Source of the DNA: Axinella damicornis
Taxonomy: Eukaryota; Porifera; Demospongiae; Axinellida; Axinellidae
Reading direction: 5' to 3'
Length of the DNA stretch: 64,000 nucleotides
Assembly (NCBI GenBank): GCA_963931865.1
Contig: OZ007515.1
Location: 1,353,318 to 1,417,317 of the forward strand
Every line of letters begins with the position of its first letter. The first letter of the stretch is position 1. Made by a program: the position numbers and the translations under genes. The notes under the pieces were generated by a model. The model made no database searches and had not been told where the DNA came from. It saw only the letters and a list, made by a program, of their open reading frames with translations. Positions 1 to 12,000 of the stretch are shown here, piece after piece.

Positions 1-3000
1 CCCTTTCAATGGTTTTTGAGGTCTATTTGGCGAGAGTTCAAAAAAACTTTGCAGACAGACAGACAAACTGGATTGCTTAACCCCGCTTCGTGCAAGTGCG
101 CGCAGGGTAAGCATAATTATTGTATTGAAGTCTCAGAACAGCAAGTACAATAATTGTACTTGCTGTTCTGAGACTTTTGATGCTAACATTTTGTATGGGC
201 TTGCCTTCAAACAAGTACATGCTACCGAAGTCCACAATTGTTTTACTACACAAACTAGTGCAAGTCACAAGCAAGCATTGTCACACACCTCATGTGCTGT
301 AGTCTGAGTTGCTTCCTCTCCATCTGCAGGATGTTCGGGAGACGGATTCTCAACAACAGTGCTGGGTTCTGTGTTTGCGAAGATGGTGAAAATGTTTGCA
401 CTCCCCGTGCGACCTGAAGTTGCTGCATTCTGAGTATCGGGTGTGGCAGTGTTGAGGTCTGTTTCATTAAGAGGAACGGTGTCAGCTTCAGCACCTGGGT
501 CAAACATCCAATTGGGTCGTGTGCGTAGGTTTCGTGTCTCTGTAGAAATGAGTTTAACAGGTTGGATGGCTGCTTCAATAAAATAACAATCATTTCTAGC
601 TGACTGATGCAGAGAATGCACTCGGCACTATATATCAATGTGTGAACCACCGATAACTATAGCCTGTACACCAGTACTATACCCGCAGGTTCTAGTCTGG
701 TTCCCTTGTAGGCTCCCCTTCCTCTCCAAGGCCGTACAATTGCATACCTGTGTCAAAGACGTATTTTCTTCTTCTTCTTCCACAAAGAAGTCCGCAAGCA
801 CACATAGTACCAAACACTGCAGCCAACACTGCCACGGCTATAGCACCCGCTGCAATCCACAGTAAGTTGAACTTCACTTGGTCTTCAGCAGGTGTGACAT
901 CAGTTGCACCACCACCTTGCAGTGAATAGCAGTAATAAACATCTGATGTCAGCCACTTACAAAACTTTCATTTGCAAGGCCAAAAATAATTGTGTCAGGT
1001 AGGTTTCTTTTATGCCAAAATTGGCACATTTTGGAACCATCCTCTACCAAATACCGTAGATCGGGAAATTTTCGTGTTAAAAATATTTCGGGTGTAAATT
1101 TTTCGTGCGTTAAATTTTCGTGGTTGCGGGCAACTACGAAAAGATTTTAACAATGAAAATTTCCCGATCTATGGTATGGCATATTTTAGCATGCCAAGTT
1201 TGCAATTAAACATAAATTGGCAGAAACAGCATCCTGTTCTGTAGGGTGACCATGTGCCATTTCTGAATAAAAAGGACAAATGAACAAAATTGGTATTGGG
1301 TTAGAAGGGAATGTTGCACTTGGTATGTGAATGAGATACGAAGCTGGGGATTGTGTTATCATGGTCAGCATAAAAGAACTTCAAATGATGTCCTTAAAAT
1401 GGGTCGGTCACACGTTCATTATTTTGGCTGACAACAATGGTGCATGTTTGAGCTAAGTACGATATGCTAGGTATCTTGGGCTAGGAATGAGATATGAAGC
1501 TGGGATTTGCACTATTGTGATCAGCATGAATGGAGCATTCCAATGATGTCCATTTTGCTGTAGGTTGAATTTTGACCCAAAATCATGAAAAACCATGGAT
1601 TATAGCCTTTGGTCGAGTGTGATTTTTGGTAAAAATGTGACCTACACTGAAAGTCCTTTTCAGGACATCAGTTGAATGTTCTTTTCATGCTGATCACAAT
1701 GGTGCAAATCTCAGCTTCGTATCTCATTCCTAGCCCAAGATACATACATAGCATAGTATAAAATTATGTGCATACAATTGAGCTAAGTAGATCTAATATG
1801 CTAGGTATCTTGGGCTAGGAATGAGATACGAGGCTGGGATTTACACCATTGTGATCAGCATGAATGGAGCTTTCAAATAATGCCAGGTTGAATTTTGACC
1901 CAGAATTATGCCCTTGGTTGAGTGCGATTTTTGACAAAAAATGAACCGAAAGACCATTTTAGCACATCAGACCTTCGGTTTGTTTTTTGCTCACAGCATT
2001 TTACATACAGTAAGCGATCAAAAATTAGAAGTGTAGGAAATTGAGGCTATGCATGCCCATACCCCCAGATAATAAGTGGCAGTGTACCAAACAGAACAAT
2101 TTATCTTTGCTGGCTACACTGTGTATCCTTGGTGTGCTGATGCAGTACAGAACTGAGCAGAGATCTGTCGCTCACCAGGAGTGCTATTTCTGCCAAATGT
2201 TTCCATTTTTGGCAGAAATGGCACATCAGTCACCCTACGGAACAGGAGTGCTGTTTCTGCCAAGTTGCCTTAATTCCACACTTCCACATGTCAAATGTGC
2301 TGTAATTGGTTTCAAAAGTGTTCCAGTTTTAGCATGTGAACTTAATTGTGTCTACCCGGGTAGTTGCACATAGCTACAGGCTATATTTAGGTATAGTTGC
2401 AAGCTATATTTAGCTACAGGCTATATATTTAATTGCAAATGCTGTATATATGGCATTAACTGCTTCCGCCACTCAGTACTGTTCAGCAGCAGTAGAGAAC
2501 CTCTCTGCTGCTGCTGAACAATATCTTGCTAGGGGATCTTTCCAGAGCTGAGAAGCTATGACAGCACATCCTGAATGCTGTAATGCTATGACAGTAGCCT
2601 CGTTCCCAGGCCCATGCCCAGCTTTTCGTCGCTTGCATGCTCTGGAAAGATCCCCTAACAAGATATTGTTCAGCAGCGGCAGAGAGGTTCTCTATATAGC
2701 TGCACTGAGTGGAGGAAGCAGCTATTATTAAACATAGCTGTAGCTAAACATAAGGTGCACACCCAGCTTTTCATCACTTGCAAGCGACGAAAAGCTGGGC
2801 GTGGGCCTGGGAATGAGGCTACTATGCACACCCTGAATGCTATAATACTATGACAGCGCATCCTAAATGCTGAAATGACCACTCTGTGCATGATGTCTGC
2901 TGCACTAAGGATTAGTTACTCCAGACATTTGATCTTGGCACTGAGTGCCTACAGCTCTATAGCCAGTAATACGTAAAAGGAAAACCTTTGTTCAGTGATT

Positions 3001-6000
3001 ATAATTATAACATACCAGTAACTGTAATCTGTATTAACATATACCAGTAACTGTAATCTGTATTAACATATACCAGTAACTGTAATCTGTATTAACATAC
3101 CAGTAACTGTAATCTGTATTAACATACCAGTAACTGTAATCTGTATTAACATACCAGTAACTGTAATCTGTATTAACATACCAGTAACTGTAATCTGTAT
3201 TAACATACCAGTAACTGTAATCTGTATTAACATACCAGTAACTGTAATCTGTATTGTTGAAGTCTGTGATTCCAGCAGTTGAGCAATTCCTGCCTCTTCT
3301 CGAGCCACTACAATAACAGTCAATTCTGCTTCGTACTCCCCAGCTTGCACAGACTGTGTGTCTTCATACACAATTGGTTTTGAAATCTTGAGAATGGGGA
3401 CCGTAGCTGGATCCAAGGTGGGGTCACTCCCATCAAAGATCATCACATCTGACACTTCTCCACCCTCAAATACAATCGATGCATTAGTTGTTTCGATTTG
3501 AAAAATGATTGCTCGAGGAATTTGGAAGTATGTATTGTTTATGAAGATCGTGAAGCTTACAACAGGTTCTCCACTCTGAGTGTCATCCGTAGTAACTGAT
3601 GTGGCATACGTTGTAGCATTCAAGATAGCCCTGTAGTCTTCTGGAACTGCATGGAAAAAATGACTTTAGTGATTATGTTACATGGTCTTGGGAACACTTC
3701 CCCACACAACACACCGAAACTATATTGTACAGATCCAATATTAAGTGGTAAGATTTTTGTGCAGTGTTGTCAATTGAGATTAATTGTAGTCTACAAACTT
3801 ACATGGGGTGCAAAGAATTGTTGGGTAGTTTCCATAGAAACCATCTGGGCACACTGCAGTGCAATCTCCATTGTAGTAGTAGAGGGAAGTTTCACAAGGT
3901 TCAGAGAGTGTGCTACAGTCAGAACCAGTGAAGTCAGGAGGGCATTCACATTGAGTCCGTGTTCCAACCCCTTCCAAACATGTCCCTCCATTCAAGCAGG
4001 AATCTGGCTGGCAGAAGGAGAGGTCAGACCCACACAATGGACCACTGAATCCAGAGACACATTCACAGGTTGTGACTGTACCAGGTCCTTCGAGGCAAGT
4101 TCCACCGTTCAAACATGTTTCTGCCTCACAGAATGGAAGATCGATTTCACACACAACTCCAGTGAAACCATCAGAGCAGCTGCAGTTGGTTCCATTTCCT
4201 AGTCCCTCAATACATGTTCCACCATTTTCACACATGTCTGGCATACAGAAGTCCAAATCTACACTGCAATTAGAGCCATTGAACCCAACATTGCAGTAGC
4301 ATGCTGTCTCAATACCTGGTCCTTCACTGCATGTTCCACCATTAAGACAAGTACTTGCTGTACAGAATTCAAGGTCTATACTGCAGTTTGCACCAGTGAA
4401 ACCAGTGGCACAATCACAAGTCGTCATGGTTCCAAATTCCTCATTGCATGTCCCACCATTAAGACAAGTGTCCGCAGTGCAGAATGGAAGGTCTGTTCCA
4501 CAGTCAGGGCCACTATACCCTTCGAGACAGCTGCAATTTGTATCAGGTCCAAACTGTTCGGCACATGTTCCATTGTTCATGCACGTTGTTGGTGTACAGG
4601 CTGTGAAGTTTCGATCATCCTCATCACATGTTAGCCCAGTGTAGCCAGAGACACACTCACACCGAGTCAGCGTTCCAATACCTTCCAAGCATGTACCATC
4701 ATTAGCACATGTGTCTGACTCACAGAACTCTATATCAACACTGCAGTTTGCACCAGTGAAACCAGCAGCACAAATGCAAGTTGTAACGGCTCCAGGACCT
4801 TCATTACATGTGCCGTCATTAAGACAGGTCTCAGATGTGCAGAATGGAAGGTCTGTTTCGCAGGTTGTACCACTGTACCCTTCAGGACAGCTGCAACTTG
4901 TATCTGGTCCAAACTCTTCAACACATGTTCCTCCGTTCATGCACGTTGTTGGTGTACAGGCAGCATGGTTTGGGTCATTCACATCACAGAGCATTCCAGT
5001 AAACCCAGCAGCACATACACAATGAGTCAGTTCACCTACTCCATCCACGCACGTCCCACCATTCCGGCAAGTGGTTAGTGTACAGAATGAAAGATCTACA
5101 GCGCAGTTTGCACAAGTAAAACCAGCAGCACAGACACAGGTCGTCATGGTTCCAAGTCCTTCATTACATGTCCCACCATTAAGACAAGTGTCCGCAGTAC
5201 AAAAATCCATATCAACGCTGCAGTTTGCACCAGTGAATCCAGCAGCACAATTACAAGTCGTAACAGTTCCAAGTCCTTCATTACATGTCCCACTATTGAG
5301 GCAAGTCCCGAGTGCGCAGAAATCCAAATCAACACTGCAGTTTGCACCAGTGAAACCAGCAGCACAGTCACAAGACGTCATGGTTCCAACTTCCTCATTG
5401 CATGTCCCACCATTAAGACAAGTGTCCTCGGCACAGAAATCTAAATCAACACTGCAGTTTGCACCAGTGAATCCAGCAGCACAACTACAACTCGTAACAA
5501 TTCCAAGTCCTTCATTACATGTCCCACCATTAAGGCATGTGTCTACCTCACAGAATGGAAGGTCGATTTGACATGTTGTTCCACTGAATCCATCAGCACA
5601 ATTACAGCTTGTTGCAGGTCCATATTCTTCCACACATGTTCCACCATTATCACAGGTGGTTGGTTCGCAGTCTGTAGGGTCTGTTTCACACATCATTCCA
5701 GTGAAGCCAGTGGGACAGTCACATGTTATCATTGCTCCTGTTCCTTCGATACAAGTTCCTCCATTCGTGCAGGTTGTTGGCATACAGAAGCTGAGATCAG
5801 TTGTACAGTTAGGTCCACTGAAACCTTCAGCACATACACACGTGGTTTCTGTACCATTCCCTTCTACACATGTACCATCATTCTGACAAGTCTCGGATGT
5901 GCAGAAGTCCTCATCCACATCACACATGGCCCCAGAGTAGCCCTCAGGACACTGGCAAATGAATCCATTCACTATGTCTGTACATGTCCCACCATTGTCA

Positions 6001-9000
6001 CAAGGATCACTCATACACTCATTTATTTCCGTGGAGCAGTTCAGGCCAGTGTAACCAGGGGAACAGTTGCATGTAAAATCAGATATCCCACTCTGGTTAC
6101 AGGTTCCACCATTCTCACACGGATTTGGATCACATGGAGTTATGTCAGTTTCACACCGATCACCACTATAGTCTGACGGACAATCACACTCAAATCTGCC
6201 AAATAGGAGGTTGGTGCAGTTACCATCATTGAAGCAGGCGGGTTCACCAGTTGTAGCAGGTATGGACTCACATTCATCAATGTCTTGTGAACAGTTGTAG
6301 CCAGTGAAACCAGAGACACAGTTGCATGTGTATGTAGTGTTTCCATCGTTGCAGCCTACAGATCCTGTGTAATCACATGGTCCGAATGGTCGTGGTTCAC
6401 AGTGGTCTATATCTATCTCACAGCGTGCACCAGTCGAGCCAGGATAACAATCACACTCAATTCCATTGATCAAGTCAGTGCAAATACCATTCACACATCC
6501 AATTGTTTCACACTCATCAATGTTAGTATCACAAAGCATGTCTGTGAACCCGGGGCTACACACGCACTGAAATGATTCAACACCATCAACACACGTCCCA
6601 TTCCCACAGTTCACTCCCTCGCAATCATCAATTTGCATCTGACAGTTGTTGCCTGTGAAGTCTGGTGGACAGGTGCAGGTGTAGGAGGTTGTGTTCTGTG
6701 CACTGCAGGTTGCTCCATTCATACAAGGATCAGGTTGACAAGGATCTAAAGAATGAATAGTCAAAACAGGCATATAGATGCAAATTGGTTTGTTATATGT
6801 TATAATGCATAATATGGCTAAGGACAATTATTGCCAATAAGCCATAGCTGTTTTCCAGGTAGAAAGTGGGGTTATGGCAATCGAGATAATACTAACAGAT
6901 GAGTTATATTTCCCAATACGCACTATAGCATGATGGAGTCATTATAAAAGTGTGTTAACTGTGCAAAAGCCAGTCCATTCATAGCACTTAAAATGAAATA
7001 TGAGGCTAACCTTTCCATGATCAACTGGTTAGCCCATAACATGGAAGGGCATTATTGTGACCTTCTGAATCATTAGTTTATGTTCACCCTCACAATATGA
7101 ACAGAATCCAGTAAACGAGCAGCATGTACATAGCATCCCACACCAAGAGCTCACCAGGAGGAGGGTTCACTGTCACAAATGCTCTCACAACCCTGTCCAC
7201 AACAACTGGTGGGTTGGCAGTAGTATCAACTGCTACCAAAGTAATGTTCATCCCAAATGTTGCTGGCAGTGTTGGTGGAGTTGATCCTTGCGGTGTGTTC
7301 CGGGGGTCATCAGAGTACACAATCTGATTTACTATGGTGATGGTGTTGGTGGCGGGATCAGAGGTAAGAGCAAAATACTGTTGATAATCCTGTCCATTTG
7401 GAAGCTTGAATACACGTTCTACGAGGTTATTCTCAAAGAAGCTGAGGAAAACAATTGTTGTAGTGAAGGCTGACCCATCAATCACGGCACTGAAGTACAG
7501 TACAGGTGTTCCAAATGGTGTGTCAGCTGTGATCTCAGCAACATATGTAGTGGCATTCAGGGATATCATGTAGTCAGCAGGATCTGGAGGACAGTGTCAC
7601 ATATTGAAGTGTTAACAGATTTAGGAGTAAAAATAGTTCAACTGATTGGATAAGATGCTTCACTATTCACTACTTCCACATGAACAATGGGAAACCAAGG
7701 TACTAGACCATGCAACACTGTACTTAAATGAGGCTCTCTACATTCACCTTGATTTCTGATCTTCAACTAATTAACAGAGATGAGGGCATCACCATTAAAG
7801 AATGCTGGTGACTCCATGACAGATGATTGATGATGGCAATTGACGCTATATTTAGTGAGACTCAATTCTGGTAATTAGTGTAGCGAATAAGACTAAGCCA
7901 GTTTTGTACTTGATGTGCCCCGATGAAGACCAAAACACTGTGGTTGAAGTGTTGGCGGGGAGAATTTATGTGGTTGGAACATTGTTCTGAAGGATTAATT
8001 TTACTTAATGCAAGATACTATGCTGTGTTACTACCTCCATGTGCACAAACACACACAATATTTTGTGGTGCACTTGGCTACACTGGAGTGATTCGTCTAT
8101 TGATCTCTTATCAGTAGACAGCATCATGTTGTACAGTATTATAATTGCAGTGCAAGCAATGTGAGTGTTTCATTTCTGAACAGGAAGTAAGGCAACTTAA
8201 TACGATACTATGTCTGCCGACGTATAAAAGTATATGTACCGGTATGTATGTGTATATATATATGTATGCATGCATGCCCTCAGTATGTATACTGAATGCA
8301 GACCTCTGTAATGTATACACTTTGAGAACTGCCATATATTATTATATTAAGTTGTTGATTTTGATTTCAACATGGAGTCATCGATCTGAATTCAAAGGTT
8401 AGCAGTGATCTTGTCATCAAGAGATGTTGGTCCATGCCTTTTGCATTTGCCTATATGCACACCTGGCTGTACTCCAGTTTCAGATTGTTTTCACCTCACC
8501 AACATTCTGAGGCCATAACTGCATTCCTTTCGTATACTTGAATAATGTTTACCAGGAGCCTGTGTGCACAATCCGTTTCCACTTGATCAGAATACCATTC
8601 TCACACAAACAACATTATCCGACCAGTGTACTGACCAAATTTACCAACCAAATTGATGCTCTCCTTCACACAACACATAATGGTAGAAATGGTTATTGCT
8701 ATAGAATGGTGATTACTAGGATGAAAATAAAAACTATGGCTGGTTAGAGAACTGATAGGAAACTGACAAGCACAGTGCATACAATGACCCAATAATTCAA
8801 TACTTACACTGTTCGCACTGTCCGGAGGTGTGGTTCCCAAACTCATTTGTTGGACAAGTCTCCACACAAAGACCACCAGACTCATAGAATGGTAGTGTAC
8901 AGCCGCCTGAGTGGAAAAAGTATTTGGTTTCTGTTATTATAGCACCCAATTCTGAAATGGTAGCCCTAGCAATACACTCTAGATGACAGTATCTCACACA

Positions 9001-12000
9001 CACCGTTCACCACTGCGCCTCAGTAAATTGGGTATACAGTGTATTGGCTATGGCTTTATGAATTTCATGATAATGAAGCCATGAATAGGATGAGTAAAAC
9101 TATTTCAGCCTATAATAGTTCAGACTATCCTCACCACATATTACTCCAATGTAGGCTGAAACACACTCACACCGAGTCAGCGTTCCAATATCTTCCAAGC
9201 ATGTACCACCATTAAGACATGTGTCTGGCTCACAGAAGTCTACATCAACACTGCAGTTTTCACCAGTGAAACCAGCTGCACAATCACAAGTCGTCGTGGT
9301 TCCAAATTCCTCATTGCATGTCCCACCATTAAGACAAGTGTCCTCAGTACAGAAATCTAGATCAACACTGCAGGTTGCACCAGTAAAACCAGCAGCACAA
9401 TCACAAGTCGTCATGGTTCCAAATTCCTCATTGCATGTCCCACCATTAAGACAAGTGTCCACCTCACAGAATGGAAGATCGATTTCACATCTTGTTCCAC
9501 TGAATCCGTCAGCACAATTACAGCTTGTTGCAGGTCCGTATTCCATACATGTTCCACCATTATCACAAGTCGTTGGTTCACAGTCTGGAGGGTCCGTTTC
9601 ACACATCATTCCAGTGAAGCCAGTGGGACAGTCACATGTTATCATTGCTCCTGTTCCTTCAATACAAGTTCCTCCATTCATGCAGCTTGTTGGTGTACAG
9701 AAGCTGAGATCTGTTGTACAGTTAGGTCCACTGAAACCTTCAGCACATACACACGTGGTTTCTGTGCCATTCCCTTCTACGCATGTACCATTATTCTGAC
9801 AAGTCTCGGATGTGCAGAAGTCCTCATCTACATCACACATGGCCCCAGAGTAGCCCACAGGACACTGGCAAGTGAATTCATTCACTATGTCTGTACATGT
9901 CCCACCATTGTCACATGGATCACTCATACACTCATTTATTTCCGTGGAGCAGTTCAGGCCAGTGTAGCCAGGAGGACAGTTGCATATAAAATCGGATATC
10001 CCCGTCTGGTTGCAAGTGATACCATTCTGACATGGATTTGGATCACATGGAGTTATGTCGGTTTCACATCGATCACCGCTATAATCTGATGGACAATCAC
10101 ACTCAAATATGCCCAGGAGGTTGGTGCAGTTACCATCATTGAAGCAGGCAGGTTCACCAGTTGTAGCAGGTATGGACTCACATTCATCAATGTCTTGTGA
10201 ACAGTTGTAGCCAGTGAAACCAGAGACACAGTTGCATGTGTATGTAGTGTTTCCATCGTTACAACCTACAGATCCTGTGGCATCACATGGTCCAAATGGT
10301 TGTGGTTCACAGTGGTCTATATCTATCTCACAGCGTGCACCAGTCCAGCCAGGATAACAATCACACTCAATCCCATTAATCAAGTCAGTGCAAATACCAC
10401 TCACACATCCGATTGTTTCACACTCATTAATGTCAGTACCACAAAACATGTCTGTGAACCCGGGACTACACATGCACTGAAATGATTCTACACCATCAAC
10501 ACACGTTCCATTCCCACAGTTCACTCCCTCACAATCATCAATTTGAATTGTACAGTTGTTGCCTGTGGAGTCTGGTGGGCAGGTGCAGGTGTAGGAGGTT
10601 GTGCTCTGTGCATTGCAGGTTGCTCCATTCATACAAGGATCAGGTTGACAAGGATCTACAGAATGAATATTCAAAACAGGCATCATAATAGATAAAGTCA
10701 ATTGGTTCAATTTAGTGGCCAGAATACCTATACTTATAATTACTTTATACTTTATATTGTAAACTCTTCAAGAAACACTGAATAATAAATGCAGGGAGCT
10801 AGAAATGGGGTTAAACCTCATTTCCTGAAATGAGGTTTAACCCCATTTCTAGCATTACATGCATTAATGAGATTCATCAGTATTTAAGTAAACCTGCATG
10901 TTCATCAGTATAACTAACAGTTGCACCTTAAACCAAGCAGTATGCACATTTCCCAGTACAGCTGTATATAAATGTGGAGTTGATATGATCAATTACGGAT
11001 ACAATCATTAATTATGAACATGCAGAATGATACTAAATTCTCACCAGGAGGAGGATTCACCGTCACGACTGCTCTTACACTACCACTCCTGTCCGCTAAA
11101 ACCGGTGGGCTGAAAGTAGTATCAACTGCTACCAAATTAATGTTCATCCCCAGTGTTACTGGCAGTGTGGGTGGAGTTTGTCCTGGTGGTGCGTTCCGGG
11201 GGTCATCAGCATACACAATCTGATTTACTATTGTAATGGTGTTGGTAGTGGGATCAGGGGTAAGATCAAAATACTGTTCATAATTCTGTCCATTTGGAAA
11301 CTTGAATGTACGTTCTACGAGACCATTCTCAACTATGCTGATGAAAACAGATGGTGAAGGTAAGGCCGAACCATCAATCTCAGCACCGAGGTACAGTACA
11401 GGTGTTCCAAATGGTGTGTCAGCTGTGATCTCAGCAACATATGTAGTGGCATTCAGGGATATCGTGTAGTCAGCAGGATCTGGAGGTAGGTAGCATAATG
11501 CACATTTGCTGTTACATACAGTGTGGAAGTTTCCTGTGCAAGAAAGGTGCTGATGGTCAACATTACAATAAAGACTCCAATAGCTAAACATACTTGGGAG
11601 CTAGGTAACATTTCAATACCACAGCTGGAGATACCATGACAGTATCACTTGCTTCAGGTAGTGATATAAAGTTCTTCTATGAGAAACCTTCATGGTTAGG
11701 AATTTAATCACTGTGGCATCACGTGCTGTGGCGCCCCAGTATATACTCAACCTGGACCTCTGTAATGCGTGCACTTCATGAACTGCGAATGTGGATCCTG
11801 TGAGTCATGTGTGATAGTTGATCTTGATTTTGACAAGGAGTCATCAATGGAAACTTAAAGGAGGTCAGCTAGAAGTCAGCACGTTCATACGTAGATGATT
11901 ATGAGAATGACATTGCTGTCTTCATTGTTGAGCCAAGTGCAAATGGCAGTGAGAAAGCATCTTTGGGCCCCAATCCACAAATAGACCATGTAAAGCAGCC

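Larger units (their letters stand above)
916..3015. other. Repeat-filled intron of gene 1
   Basis: This 2.1 kb intron holds no coding exon that I can support. It contains a foldback element (1051-1177), several direct and inverted copies of a dispersed unit around 'aatgagatacgaagctggg' (about 1326-1380, 1483-1540, 1672-1735 inverted, 1808-1870), and nested inverted repeats at 2481-2821. It is repeated almost base for base in gene C's intron at 43136-45231. Confidence 0.85.

Noticed and set aside
3063..3235. Repeated MLIQITVTG units as certain protein sequence
   Set aside because: Each unit starts with a splice donor and the paralogue uses the first; the repeats are more likely intronic, so they are reported only as potential coding extension.
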